Shown here piece by piece: positions 21,094 through 29,886 of a stretch of DNA of 64,000 nt; position 1 is the stretch's first letter, and every line of letters starts with the position of its first letter. The DNA is from Aggregatibacter kilianii (GTDB lineage Bacteria; Pseudomonadota; Gammaproteobacteria; Enterobacterales; Pasteurellaceae): the NCBI RefSeq assembly GCF_003130255.1, contig NZ_NRCN01000002.1:124001-188000 (forward strand). The letters run 5' to 3'. Made by a program: the position numbers and the translations under genes. The notes under the pieces are model-generated. The model ran no database searches and was not told the origin of the DNA. It saw only the letters and a program-made list of their open reading frames with translations.

Positions 21094-21938
21094 CCGCCAT
21101 TTATCAGTGGTTCACCGAGCCTTTCGCCTATCCGTTTATGCAAAACGCATTAATCACAGCGTTATTAGTCTCCATTATTTGCGCCATGCTATCTTGCTAT
21201 TTAGTGTTGAAAGGCTGGTCGTTGATGGGAGATGCGATTTCTCATGCCGTTCTACCGGGCATTGTGGTGGCCTTCTGGTTAAGTTTGCCTTTAGCTCTCG
21301 GCGCTTTTGTCGCGGGATTGCTCTGTTCTGTCTGCGTGGGATATTTAAAAGAAAATAGCCGCATCAAAGAAGATACCGCCATGGGTATTGTCTTTTCAGG
21401 GATGTTTGCTCTTGGGATTGTATTGTTTACCAAAATTGAAACGGATCAACATTTAACCCATATCTTATTTGGTAACTTGCTTGGCGTGAGCGATGCAGAA
21501 ATGCTTCAAACACTGGTCATAAGTGCGGTCATTTTTCTGGTTGTTTTTTTGCGTCGAAAAGATTTTTTACTTTATTGTTTTGATGCTACGCAAGCCAAAA
21601 TCGTTGGTCTATCACCTCGACTCTTGCATTACAGCTTACTGATCCTCCTCGCCTTAACCATCGTCAGTGCAATGCAAGTTGTTGGGGTTATTTTAGTCGT
21701 TGCTATGTTAATTTCACCGGGCATTACGGCATTTATTTTAACCAAACGTTTTGATTACATGATTACCATTGCATTGGTGACCTCAATCAGCACAAGTATT
21801 TTAGGCACGATTATCAGTTATCATATTGACGGCGCAACCGGTCCTTGTATCATCTTGCTCCAAGCAGCAGTATTCTTAATTGCGCTTGTGTATAGCAAAA
21901 TAAAACTCAGATTTAATGTAGCACCTGAAACTCGGTAA
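21090..21938 (+). CDS. yfeD: Iron/manganese ABC transporter, permease YfeD
   Basis: Second ABC-3 permease of the operon, 282 residues with about eight hydrophobic segments and the motif KGWSLMGDAISHAVLPGI near residues 41-58, closely parallel to YfeC. It starts in a 4-bp ATGA overlap with yfeC. Its 3' end overlaps the convergent acyP gene by 26 bp, so there is no room for a terminator between them. Confidence 0.94.
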   Translation: MTAIYQWFTEPFAYPFMQNALITALLVSIICAMLSCYLVLKGWSLMGDAISHAVLPGIVVAFWLSLPLALGAFVAGLLCSVCVGYLKENSRIKEDTAMGIVFSGMFALGIVLFTKIETDQHLTHILFGNLLGVSDAEMLQTLVISAVIFLVVFLRRKDFLLYCFDATQAKIVGLSPRLLHYSLLILLALTIVSAMQVVGVILVVAMLISPGITAFILTKRFDYMITIALVTSISTSILGTIISYHIDGATGPCIILLQAAVFLIALVYSKIKLRFNVAPETR

Positions 21939-22185
21939 ATTCCCGTTCGCTAAGGTAATCTTCCACAAAAACTTGCGTTACCTTAGCGGTACGCGGCCCG
22001 TGATGCAACCATGCAGAAAAGGTTTCAATTTGCTCCTCGGAACCACAAGCTATCACCTCCACAGAGCCATCCCATAAATTTCGCACAAGACCTAACACAC
22101 CGATTTTTTGTGCTTCGTTCCAAGTAAAATAACGAAATCCAACACCTTGTACCCGACCATAAACAAGAAAGCGTTTTTTCTGCAT
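21913..22185 (-). CDS. acyP: Acylphosphatase
   Basis: Hydrolyses the carboxyl-phosphate bond of acylphosphates; 90 residues with the usual small alpha/beta fold. The active-site loop GRVQGVGFRYF with catalytic Arg is near residues 9-19 and the catalytic Asn is in LVRNLWDGSVEV near 36-47. I chose the ATG at 22183-22185, preceded by AAGGAGAC; a longer frame upstream lacks such a site. The gene converges on and overlaps yfeD. Confidence 0.93.
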   Translation of the reverse strand: MQKKRFLVYGRVQGVGFRYFTWNEAQKIGVLGLVRNLWDGSVEVIACGSEEQIETFSAWLHHGPRTAKVTQVFVEDYLSEREFTEFQVLH

Positions 22186-22339
22186 TTTTGTCTCCTTAAT
22201 GTTGTACAAAAGCAAAAAATCCCGATTAATCTGAATTTTCTGTTTTCATTTTGCCTAATTTGGAATAGCATACAGGCTACGCTTTATGCTATAAAGTGTC
22301 ATCTAATTTTAATTAATGTCCTTCAAAACAGGAGTAAAT

Positions 22340-23011
22340 ATGAAATTTCGTTTCGCTGCATTAGCTGCAACACTTTTAGCCAGTACTGCGAGCTTTGCAG
22401 GTGTGGTAACAGGTTCATCAAACATTGATTTCTTAGCCATTGACGGCCAAAAACCGAGCAAATCCCTCTTAAAAGAAACCCGCTCTTTCAATATCAACGA
22501 TATGCAAAAACACCAAGTGGTGGTACGTGTATCCGAAATTGTTCAAATGGGTTCTGACCGCTCTTTATTTGAATCAGATCCAATTGTGGTGACCTTCCAA
22601 GGTTCAAATGAAGACATCGCGATTTCTGCTCCGCGTTTGCAAAATGAACGCGACATTAATGCTTTCAAAAAATCCCCTGTTATCAGCGTAAAAACCCAAT
22701 CAGGCGCGAATGTTGCTAATCAACAAGAATATTTAAAGCAGGAAGGTTTCTTCCCGGCAACGAGCTTAATCAAAGACTTAGGTGAATATAATGCCTCCGG
22801 CGCACCAGCCGCCGTACCGGCATTCGCAAGTGCAACCGCAGCACCTGCCGCAGCTGTTGTTGCCGGTGGTGCAGCAAGCGGTAAAGTTAATAAAGGTAAA
22901 GTGACTTTACAAGGTGGAAACGTCGCAGAACAAATGTTGCAATATTGGTATCAACAAGCCGATAAAGAAACACAAGCGCGTTTCATTGATTGGGCTAAAA
23001 AACAAAAATAA
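22340..23011 (+). CDS. UPF0319 (DUF2057) family protein, CsgI/YccT-like
   Basis: Predicted periplasmic protein, 223 residues with a signal peptide (residues 1-20, ATLLASTASFA). DUF2057 features include the start of the mature part GVVTGSSNIDFLAIDGQK and the phrase QKHQVVVRVSE. E. coli YccT (CsgI) of the same family restrains curli assembly; no curli genes are visible here, so that role is not transferred. An Ala-rich stretch (about 148-175) is unusual. It stands before mgsA as in the E. coli ycc region. Start chosen behind ACAGGAG. Confidence 0.82.
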   Translation: MKFRFAALAATLLASTASFAGVVTGSSNIDFLAIDGQKPSKSLLKETRSFNINDMQKHQVVVRVSEIVQMGSDRSLFESDPIVVTFQGSNEDIAISAPRLQNERDINAFKKSPVISVKTQSGANVANQQEYLKQEGFFPATSLIKDLGEYNASGAPAAVPAFASATAAPAAAVVAGGAASGKVNKGKVTLQGGNVAEQMLQYWYQQADKETQARFIDWAKKQK

Positions 23012-23041
23012 TCGGTGATCTATTCCGTTACATTTATTTGC

Positions 23042-23072
23042 AAAAAGTGAGCCCGCCCGCTCACTTTTTATT
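23042..23072 (+). terminator. Intrinsic terminator after the UPF0319 gene
   Basis: AAAAAGTGAGC, loop CCGCCC, GCTCACTTTTT: an 11-bp stem ending in T residues, directly before the mgsA ribosome site. Confidence 0.85.
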
Positions 23073-23084
23073 TTAGGAGCAATT

Positions 23085-23543
23085 ATGCAAACAACCTATC
23101 GCACATTACCGGCAAGTAAGCACATCGCATTAGTGGCTCATGACCACTGTAAAGCAGACCTCATAAACTGGTGTAAAACCCACCGCACTTTATTGGCCAA
23201 TCACACTCTATATGGCACCGGCACCACCGGTAATCTCATTCATAGGGAAACTAGCTTAACGGTAAACAGTTTGCTCAGCGGGCCTATGGGTGGTGATCAA
23301 CAATTGGGCGGATTAATCGCTGAAAATAAAATTGATTTGATGGTTTTCTTTTGGGATCCCATGAATGCGGTGCCACATGATCCCGATGTGAAAGCGCTTA
23401 TGCGAATCGCAACGGTGTGGAATATTCCGGTGGCGATGAATATTGCCAGTGCGGATTTTTTAATCACCTCGCCATTATTTAATAGTAACAGCGATATCCG
23501 TATTCCCGACTATCAAGGTTATTTAGCTGAACGTTTGAAATAG
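23085..23543 (+). CDS. mgsA: Methylglyoxal synthase
   Basis: Converts dihydroxyacetone phosphate to methylglyoxal, a glycolytic overflow bypass. The 152-residue protein matches E. coli MgsA in length. It has [10 protein letters not shown] around residues 14-23, the phosphate-binding [10 protein letters not shown] around 45-54 and the catalytic Asp in [13 protein letters not shown] around 66-78, with FFWDPM further on. RBS TTAGGAGC. yccF starts immediately after. Confidence 0.96.
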   Translation: MQTTYRTLPASKHIALVAHDHCKADLINWCKTHRTLLANHTLYGTGTTGNLIHRETSLTVNSLLSGPMGGDQQLGGLIAENKIDLMVFFWDPMNAVPHDPDVKALMRIATVWNIPVAMNIASADFLITSPLFNSNSDIRIPDYQGYLAERLK

Positions 23544-23551
23544 TGATGCTT

Positions 23552-24007
23552 ATGAACTTAAGTTTAATTTTAAATATTCTGAGCTTTGTCCTCGGGGGCT
23601 TTATAACGACATTAGGTTGGTTATTTGCTACCGTCATGAGTGCTGCATTGATTATCACGCTTCCCTACACCCGTAGTTGTTGGGAAATTTGTAAAATGTC
23701 GTTGCTCCCCTTCGGCAATGATTTGATTCATGTTAAATATTTAGAACCCAAAAGTGCGGTGGGAAATTCCATTGGATCGTTGCTGAATATTATTTGGTTT
23801 GTGTTTTTCGGTTGGTGGCTGTTTATCTTCCATATTCTTTGTGGCATTTCCCAATGCCTTACGATTATCGGCATCCCGACCGGGTTGGCTCATTTCAACA
23901 TTGCCAGAATCGCATTATTTCCGGTGGGGCAACGGGTCATCCCTAAAGACATGGCAGAGCTAATTCGTCAACGAAACGCAACACAATACGATCGTTTTTA
24001 TAAATAG
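23552..24007 (+). CDS. yccF: YccF family inner-membrane protein (DUF307)
   Basis: Membrane protein of unknown function, 151 residues from the ATG at 23552. Two copies of the YccF domain are visible: ILNILSFVLGGF-TTLGWL with LPYTRSCWEICKMSLLPFG, then LLNIIWFVFFGWWLFIFH with IGIPTGLAHFNIARIALFPVG. Alternative starts at 23543 (GTG, overlapping the mgsA stop) and 23546 exist; 23552 best matches E. coli YccF. It precedes yccS, the same pairing as in E. coli. Confidence 0.88.
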   Translation: MNLSLILNILSFVLGGFITTLGWLFATVMSAALIITLPYTRSCWEICKMSLLPFGNDLIHVKYLEPKSAVGNSIGSLLNIIWFVFFGWWLFIFHILCGISQCLTIIGIPTGLAHFNIARIALFPVGQRVIPKDMAELIRQRNATQYDRFYK

Positions 24008-24029
24008 TGCAGAAGAGCTAAGGTTAAGC

Positions 24030-26171
24030 ATGAATCATTGGTTTAATGCAAAAGTCATCGCCTCCATTCCTATCTTTATTGCCGTGAATCTGGCAATGAT
24101 TGCCATTTGGTATTTCAACATTTCCGAGCAAAGTATGCCGCTAGTGTTGGGTATTATCGCCGGTGGTTTGGTGGATTTGGATAACCGCTTAACCGGCCGA
24201 ATTAAAAATGTGTTTTACACGCTTCTCGCCTTTTCTATTTCTTCTATCAGCGTTCAACTCAGCATTAATCACAACTGGCAATTTATGCTGTTAATGACGG
24301 CGATGACCTTTGCCTTTACAATGATCGGCGCTATTGGCCAACGTTATAGTACTATCGCGTTCGGCACCTTGGTTGTGGCGTTATACACGACATTAACCTA
24401 TTTGCCTGAAACCGTTTGGTATATGAATCCGCTGATGATTTTGTGCGGAACATTGCTGTATAGCGTAACAACCCTATGTGTGCATTTATTTTTCCCTAAC
24501 CGCCCCGTCCAGGAAAGCGTAGCAAAATCGTTTATTGCGTTAGCAAATTACCTTAATGCGAAATCCACCTTTTTCGATCCTGACGATATCGATCAGATTG
24601 AGAATAAGCATATCACCATGGCAATGAAAAACAGCGAGCTCATTAATGCGTTTAATGACGCCAGAACCGCTCTGTTTTATCGTATTCGGGGGCAACATCG
24701 TCACAGTCGTACCACGAAAATGATTCGCTATTATTTCTCCGCACAAGATATTCACGAGCGAATCAGTTCAAGCCATTTTAATTATCAAATGCTGGCTGAA
24801 CACTTAAAAAATACCGATTTGATTTTCCGCATTCAACGCCTACTGGAGCTACAAGCACAGGCGTGTCGTGATATTGCGCTCAGCTTGCAACAAAACAAAA
24901 CCTATCGTTACGACTCCCGCGTGGAAAAAGCCATTAATGGCTTAAACCAATCTTTTGAGCTTTACTACAACACACACGGCACAGAAAACGAGATCCTGAT
25001 TAATATCCAAACCTTGTTGGATAATTTAAAAAGCGTGGACTATCAATTACGCCATATCGATCAAGAAATAAACGAGCTTGAACAAACCGACACGGCTCAA
25101 ATTTATACGGAACAAATTACCGGCCTGAAAAATATTTTATTCACCATTCGTAGCCATTTTAATTTTAATTCACAACTGTTCCGCCATGCCGTACGTTTAT
25201 CTATTGTGGTTTTTATTTGTTGTACGATCGGTGAGTTTTTACCGTTAGATCGCGGTTATTGGGTATTACTCACTGCAGTATTTGTTTGTCAGCCTAACTA
25301 CACCGCCACCAAATTGCGACTTAAGCAACGAATCCTCGGTACTATTCTTGGTGTAGTGTTCGGTTCTTTACTCCCCTATGCCAACCCAACCTTAGAATTA
25401 CAATTAGGGCTCATTGTCCTCACTAGCACCCTATTCTTCTTTTTCCGTACCAATAATTACAGTTTTTCCACCTTTTTCATTACGTTACAGGTAATTTTCA
25501 GTTTTGACGTGATGGGATTCGATGTGGAACAAGCGCTATATTCACGGGTGATTGACACGCTCATTGGCGCCACCATTTCATGGTTTGCCGTTTCTTATTT
25601 GTGGCCGGATTGGAAATATTTACAATTGGAGAAAGTGAGTCGTCAAGCGATAAAAAGCAATGCCAAATATTTGTTGCATATCGTCAGTCAACTACAATTT
25701 GGTAAAGGAGATAATTTAAAATATCGCATTGCCCGCCGTTATGCCCATGAATATGCGGCGGCATTAAGCGCGACAATATCCAACATGAACCACGAACCAA
25801 AAAAATACCAAGCACATTTGCAGGCGGGGTTTGAATTATTAAAAATTAATTATTCTTTGCTTAGTTACATTTCCACCCTCGGCGCTTATCGCAGCAAAAT
25901 GAAGCGACAGCAACAAAGCACATTCTTTTTAGCCGAATTTTACCCGGCGGCGAAGAAAATTATTTATATTTTGGAACATATTGAACAGTTGCCACCGGCA
26001 ATTTTTGACAAGCTACAACAAGCGATTGAAACCGCCTTAAAAGAGGCGCAAAACCACTTAGCGCAAAAAGATAAAGCCACGCAACAATCGTCCCATATTC
26101 CCATGCAACAGCTCAACATGATAAATCAGATTTTGCCCTCGCTTTATCGTGCGATTCGGCAGTTTGACTAA
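24030..26171 (+). CDS. yccS: YccS family putative transporter
   Basis: Large inner-membrane protein, 713 residues, of the YccS/YhfK family, related to fusaric-acid-resistance and aluminium-activated malate-type exporters. There is a cluster of about five to six membrane spans at the N-terminus (about 10-150), a long cytoplasmic helical stretch, a second cluster near 385-520 with LPLDRGYWVLLTAVFVCQPNY, and a cytoplasmic C-terminal region. Substrate unknown. Its last 4 bp overlap the convergent smrB gene. Confidence 0.88.
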   Translation: MNHWFNAKVIASIPIFIAVNLAMIAIWYFNISEQSMPLVLGIIAGGLVDLDNRLTGRIKNVFYTLLAFSISSISVQLSINHNWQFMLLMTAMTFAFTMIGAIGQRYSTIAFGTLVVALYTTLTYLPETVWYMNPLMILCGTLLYSVTTLCVHLFFPNRPVQESVAKSFIALANYLNAKSTFFDPDDIDQIENKHITMAMKNSELINAFNDARTALFYRIRGQHRHSRTTKMIRYYFSAQDIHERISSSHFNYQMLAEHLKNTDLIFRIQRLLELQAQACRDIALSLQQNKTYRYDSRVEKAINGLNQSFELYYNTHGTENEILINIQTLLDNLKSVDYQLRHIDQEINELEQTDTAQIYTEQITGLKNILFTIRSHFNFNSQLFRHAVRLSIVVFICCTIGEFLPLDRGYWVLLTAVFVCQPNYTATKLRLKQRILGTILGVVFGSLLPYANPTLELQLGLIVLTSTLFFFFRTNNYSFSTFFITLQVIFSFDVMGFDVEQALYSRVIDTLIGATISWFAVSYLWPDWKYLQLEKVSRQAIKSNAKYLLHIVSQLQFGKGDNLKYRIARRYAHEYAAALSATISNMNHEPKKYQAHLQAGFELLKINYSLLSYISTLGAYRSKMKRQQQSTFFLAEFYPAAKKIIYILEHIEQLPPAIFDKLQQAIETALKEAQNHLAQKDKATQQSSHIPMQQLNMINQILPSLYRAIRQFD

Positions 26172-26674
26172 ACATCAATTAACATCAAAATTGCCGCATC
26201 ACCGCCCCACGCTTTTGGGGCTTGGTGCAAGGCGCGTACTTTAGGGTGTTGTACCAACCAACGAGGAATTTGACGCTTTAAGGTGTAAGTGCCGTATCCC
26301 GTCATCACACTGGCACAATAAATATGCTCTTTCTCACAAGTCTGAATTAATGCCGCCAATTCCAGCTTCGCCTGCTCGCGGGTTAAGCCGTGTAGATCCA
26401 AAAAAATCTCGGGCGAAAAATCCCCTCGCCGCAATTGTTTCAATAAATGGGAGTCTTCATTTTCACGCAAATATTTGACCGCACTTTCATCGTTTAACAG
26501 CGGTTCATATTCATCAGAAAAATAAAACAGCGTGTCCTGTTGTTCACGCATATCCTTCAAGGTAATTTGAGCTTTCTTTTTATTCTGCCGAGGCGACAAA
26601 AACGTATCTTGTTTTAACTTTTTAACGCCTTTCATTTCGGCGCGAAAAAGAGAAATGTCGTCTTCATCCAACAT
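26168..26674 (-). CDS. smrB: SmrB-like ribosome-collision endonuclease
   Basis: Smr-domain protein, 168 residues; in E. coli SmrB cleaves mRNA between collided ribosomes to start rescue. The DLHGL motif is around residues 92-96 and the C-terminal ALHQAPKAWGGDAAILMLI matches the family. The second conserved motif, which I recall as HGHGKH in E. coli, reads TGYGTY here (ACG codon for Thr), losing the His and Lys. It is divergent from prmB, as in E. coli. Confidence 0.88.
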   Translation of the reverse strand: MLDEDDISLFRAEMKGVKKLKQDTFLSPRQNKKKAQITLKDMREQQDTLFYFSDEYEPLLNDESAVKYLRENEDSHLLKQLRRGDFSPEIFLDLHGLTREQAKLELAALIQTCEKEHIYCASVMTGYGTYTLKRQIPRWLVQHPKVRALHQAPKAWGGDAAILMLIDV

Positions 26675-26738
26675 TTTCGCTTTCCTATTTCAAATATGAT
26701 ATAACTAGCCCCAATTTTAACATTGATAAGAGAAAATC

Positions 26739-27689
26739 ATGAACGAAATTACCTTTAATCAGGAATTGATTGACGATATTTATTCCTCCAGCGTACAAAA
26801 CGACCTACACAGCATTAAAGATTTTCTACGCTGGACTTACACTGTTTTCAACCGTGCCGATATTTTCTACGGACATGGCTATGACAACCCTTGGGATGAA
26901 GCACAACAACTCGTGCTGGCAACCTTACACCTACCGCCAGATTTTCCAAGCGAATTGTACGATGCCCGTTTAACCATGGCGGAAAAATCAGAATTAATTC
27001 GTTTAGTCATGATTCGTTTGGAAAAACGCGTCCCTATTGCTTATTTAATTCATCGTGCATGGTTCTGCGGTTTAGAATTTTATGTGGACGAGCGGGTCAT
27101 CATTCCACGCTCACCGATTGGCGGTCTCATTCAACAGCGCTTTGCAGGACTCTTAAACTACGAACCAAAACGAATTTTAGACATGTGCACCGGTAGTGGT
27201 TGCATTGCCATCGCTTGCGCCGAACAATTCCCACAAGCTGATGTAGATGCGGTTGATTTGTCTATTGATGCACTCAATGTGGCGGAAATGAATATCGAAC
27301 GCCACAATCTGAGCCACCGTGTTTTCCCGATTCAATCGGATTTGTTCTCTCATTTATTGGAAGAACAATACGATCTCATCGTTGCTAATCCGCCTTATGT
27401 CGATTTGGAAGACCTCTCCGATATGCCGGAAGAATTTCATTATGAGCCGGAAATGGCACTTGGTTCGGGCAATGACGGCCTGGACATTACCAAAGAAATT
27501 TTACGCATGGCACCTAAGTATCTCGCCGACAACGGTCTATTGATTTGCGAAGTCGGCAACAGCATGGTGCATTTAATGGAACAATACCCCGATGTCCCAT
27601 TCCATTGGTTGAATCTCCCTAATGGTGGCCTCGGCGTGTTTGCCCTCACCAAAACTGAATTAATGGCACATCAAGCTGCATTTGCTTAA
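26739..27689 (+). CDS. prmB: 50S ribosomal protein L3 N5-glutamine methyltransferase PrmB
   Basis: Methylates a glutamine of ribosomal protein L3. The 316-residue product has the N-terminal helical domain with [18 protein letters not shown] around residues 29-46, the SAM motif [17 protein letters not shown] around 140-156 and the catalytic [12 protein letters not shown] around 211-222, followed by [10 protein letters not shown]. It is divergent from smrB with a 64-bp shared promoter region. Confidence 0.94.
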   Translation: MNEITFNQELIDDIYSSSVQNDLHSIKDFLRWTYTVFNRADIFYGHGYDNPWDEAQQLVLATLHLPPDFPSELYDARLTMAEKSELIRLVMIRLEKRVPIAYLIHRAWFCGLEFYVDERVIIPRSPIGGLIQQRFAGLLNYEPKRILDMCTGSGCIAIACAEQFPQADVDAVDLSIDALNVAEMNIERHNLSHRVFPIQSDLFSHLLEEQYDLIVANPPYVDLEDLSDMPEEFHYEPEMALGSGNDGLDITKEILRMAPKYLADNGLLICEVGNSMVHLMEQYPDVPFHWLNLPNGGLGVFALTKTELMAHQAAFA

Positions 27690-27696
27690 TTGATAA

Positions 27697-27746
27697 AAAA
27701 AGTGCGGTCAGTTTGAAAAATGTTTTTTAAACCGACCGCACTTTTT
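27697..27746. terminator. Uptake-signal dyad between prmB and dispersin B
   Basis: AAAAAGTGCGGTC (27697-27709) and GACCGCACTTTTT (27734-27746) form a perfect 13-bp stem with T-runs in both directions, fitting a bidirectional terminator for the converging genes. Confidence 0.8.
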
Positions 27747-28920
27747 ATTTAATCTCACTATTCGTCTTTTGAATCACCGCCTCCAGTAAGCCTTTTGTAT
27801 TTTTCTGAATGGCTTCACTTTTCAAGGCCTTGACATCTTCCCCCCAAATAGACAAGGCTGCACCGGCAATTTTATGGGTGTCTTGCACTTTATTTTCCGT
27901 ATTTTGCCCATCCCAAACACTAAGATCCCAATGATTTAAAACGTCTTTTTGAGCAAAGCTCGCATCATGAGAAAGTGTTGAAGAGGTTTTAGGATTTATA
28001 TAAAGATAATAAGAATTATAATTTAAAACGGTAAAACCTTTTTCGACCAATTCCGGCAAACTCACCCGCAAATGACGACGTCGATTTGCCTCGCCTTCAT
28101 CTTCCGTATCACCGTCATAACTCCAGTAGGTAATTTCAATGTCAGAGTTTAATTGATCAACGGTATTTTTAATTAAACCATCGTTCCAAATTCGGGTTTT
28201 TAATCCTTTTTCTCTTAAAAAATCAGCCAATTTATTGGCATAGGTAATAAATTCATGATTACTATTTTCATCATAACCAAACTCATCACCGCCAATATGA
28301 AAATGCTTGGTACTATCGCTAAAGGCATGAATTACCTCAGCTAATAAAGATTGCATGAAGGCAATACTATCCGGATTGGTAATGTTAATTTCCTCATCAT
28401 TTTGTGGTGATTTTAACGATTGAAGATAATTTTTTCCTTTTTCTTTTTTTAATAACGTAAAAATCGCCGTCATGTGATTCGGGCTATCTAATTCGGGAAT
28501 TAGCTCAACGCCTTTTAATTTTGCATATGCTTTAATATCATCAAGCTGTTGGTAACTCAAAAATGGCTTATTGGTGTAAGGATTAATATAAATTCCTCTT
28601 TTATCTTGAATCGCATTTTCCACACGCTGATTCAGCAACCGACTTTCTAAAGCATAATTTTCGTGATCGGAAAAATGTAAATGCAGAAATGTCCCGCCCG
28701 ACTGGCTAATAGTATCAATAAAAGATTTAATAACTTCAGGCGGATAAAAGTGCCTTGCAATATCCAGCATTAATCCGCTTTCTTTTAAAGCTGTTTTTTG
28801 CATAGATAGTGCATTGATATTGGAGGTATCAGAAGATGTCTTTACATCGGCAAGACTATTTAACGGGTTCAACAAAAGCAAAGATGGGAGTAAAAAGATA
28901 GTTTTTTTTATATTTTTCAT
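27745..28920 (-). CDS. dspB: Dispersin B-like beta-1,6-N-acetylglucosaminidase (GH20)
   Basis: Secreted glycoside hydrolase that cleaves poly-beta-1,6-GlcNAc, the biofilm adhesin, releasing cells from biofilm. I chose the ATG at 28918-28920, behind GAGG, giving 391 residues with a signal peptide (about 1-25). Mature-enzyme features match dispersin B: GLMLDIARHFY with the substrate Arg, LHFSDHENY, ELDSPNHMTA, the catalytic Asp-Glu pair in HIGGDEFGY, ITYWSYDGD with the binding Trp, and LSIWGED. From memory of the A. actinomycetemcomitans sequence it differs at many positions, mostly in the mature N-terminus and the linker loops, so this is an orthologue from a sister species. Confidence 0.93.
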   Translation of the reverse strand: MKNIKKTIFLLPSLLLLNPLNSLADVKTSSDTSNINALSMQKTALKESGLMLDIARHFYPPEVIKSFIDTISQSGGTFLHLHFSDHENYALESRLLNQRVENAIQDKRGIYINPYTNKPFLSYQQLDDIKAYAKLKGVELIPELDSPNHMTAIFTLLKKEKGKNYLQSLKSPQNDEEINITNPDSIAFMQSLLAEVIHAFSDSTKHFHIGGDEFGYDENSNHEFITYANKLADFLREKGLKTRIWNDGLIKNTVDQLNSDIEITYWSYDGDTEDEGEANRRRHLRVSLPELVEKGFTVLNYNSYYLYINPKTSSTLSHDASFAQKDVLNHWDLSVWDGQNTENKVQDTHKIAGAALSIWGEDVKALKSEAIQKNTKGLLEAVIQKTNSEIK

Positions 28921-29312
28921 AAAAGCCTCAAAAAAGGAAAGAATGCAATAAAACACCTTAATTTTTCACCGCACTTTAATTTATTTTAATATTATTTAGC
29001 TGACATAAAAATCTAATTTATTCAATGATAACTGCAGACCAAGTTTGCAAGATGGTCGCTTTACACCATAACTAAAAAGCGTACAGCCTTCGATAAAATG
29101 AAAAGAATTGTCAAGATATTGATATTTTTCATGGGGTGAGATGAGTGCCACACTTATACCCCCTCAAAATATTGCGAATCCTACAACCAACGCCCCTCCA
29201 TGCGCAAGCGATTTATCATGTATCAAATAAAAAATTCATTGTGTTATCAACGCAATATAAATAAATCACATAAAAGCCACCGTGCATTGTATAATACGCC
29301 CGATTTTCAATT
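28921..29312. other. Intergenic region between dspB and the preQ1 riboswitch
   Basis: About 390 bp without a supported gene. It carries an uptake signal (about 28967-28976), presumably the dspB promoter, a two-part hairpin at 29133-29162 (GGGGT/ACCCC enclosing TGAGTG/CACTTA) that has no T-run, and the que promoter near 29290. A 23-codon frame on the reverse strand (29061-29132) starts like a signal peptide but has no ribosome site. Confidence 0.5.
29290..29295 (+). promoter_or_regulatory. Probable -10 box of the queDE transcript
   Basis: A perfect TATAAT 18 bp before the preQ1 aptamer. No convincing -35 box is seen (CACATA at 17-bp spacing). Confidence 0.55.
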
Positions 29313-29347
29313 TGTAGTTCGCAAACCTCCTACATAAAAAAACTAGG
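29313..29347 (+). promoter_or_regulatory. preQ1 class I riboswitch
   Basis: A compact aptamer upstream of queosine genes. P1 is TGTAG (29313-29317) with CTACA (29330-29334), a 12-nt loop TTCGCAAACCTC follows P1, and an A-rich tail ends ACTAGG. Loop CCT (29326-29328) can pair with AGG (29345-29347) to close the H-type pseudoknot. The loop and tail resemble the B. subtilis and Thermoanaerobacter preQ1-I aptamers. The AGG is also the Shine-Dalgarno of an ATG 6 nt downstream, so ligand binding should block translation initiation there. Confidence 0.85.
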
Positions 29348-29353
29348 TATCAC

Positions 29354-29425
29354 ATGACATTTCCTCTTTTCTTTCCAACCACCTCTGTGATTGCCGATGA
29401 TATTTTATGTTGGCGGACGGTTTAG
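29354..29425 (+). CDS. Short leader ORF under the preQ1 riboswitch
   Basis: A 23-codon frame beginning ATG ACA TTT and ending GTT TAG, whose ribosome site is the AGG held in the preQ1 pseudoknot. The product (starts MTFPLFFPTTS, ends DDILCWRTV) is unknown to me. It ends 30 nt before queD. It may be a leader peptide that couples riboswitch control to queD, or the stub of a lost gene. Coding is suggested only by the position of the ribosome site. Confidence 0.45.
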   Translation: MTFPLFFPTTSVIADDILCWRTV

Positions 29426-29455
29426 ATCATTATTAACCACATTAACAGGCTGATT

Positions 29456-29881
29456 ATGTTTAAAGTTTCTAAAGAATTTAGTTTTGATATGGCTCATTTG
29501 TTGGATGGGCATGACGGGAAATGCCAAAATCTGCACGGGCATACGTATAAATTACAAGTTGAAGTGTGCGGTAATTTATATGCAAGCGGTGCCAAACAGG
29601 GCATGGTGATTGATTTTAGCGATCTCAAAAGCATTGTAAAACGTGCCGTTTTAGACCCTATGGATCATGCTTTCATTTACGATCAAACCAGCGAGCGGGA
29701 AAGCAAAATCGCCACATTGTTACAACAGCTGGATTCCAAAACCTTTGGTGTACCGTTTCGCACGACGGCCGAGCAGCTGGCACAGTTTATTTATCGTCGT
29801 TTGAAAGACGAAGAAAATCTGCCGGTTTCTGCCATCCGTTTATGGGAAACCCCAACGTCATTTTGTGAATATGAGGAATAA
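29456..29881 (+). CDS. queD: 6-carboxy-5,6,7,8-tetrahydropterin synthase QueD
   Basis: Converts 7,8-dihydroneopterin triphosphate to 6-carboxytetrahydropterin, the second step to queuosine. The 141-residue T-fold protein has the zinc ligands in FDMAHLLDGHDGKCQNLHGHTY (His around 14, His/His around 27-29, split over two short motifs: the Cys in GKCQNLHGH is catalytic), DFSDLK, DHAFIYDQ and the C-terminal Glu in ETPTS. It is followed after 5 bp by queE. Confidence 0.93.
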   Translation: MFKVSKEFSFDMAHLLDGHDGKCQNLHGHTYKLQVEVCGNLYASGAKQGMVIDFSDLKSIVKRAVLDPMDHAFIYDQTSERESKIATLLQQLDSKTFGVPFRTTAEQLAQFIYRRLKDEENLPVSAIRLWETPTSFCEYEE

Positions 29882-29886
29882 GTACA

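Noticed and set aside
29061-29132. Reverse-strand 23-codon ORF starting MKNINILTILF
   Set aside because: Signal-like start but no ribosome site and no recognisable product; it stops before dspB.
29133-29162. Two-part hairpin upstream of the que operon
   Set aside because: Base pairing is real but there is no T-run, promoter or known RNA motif tying it to a function.
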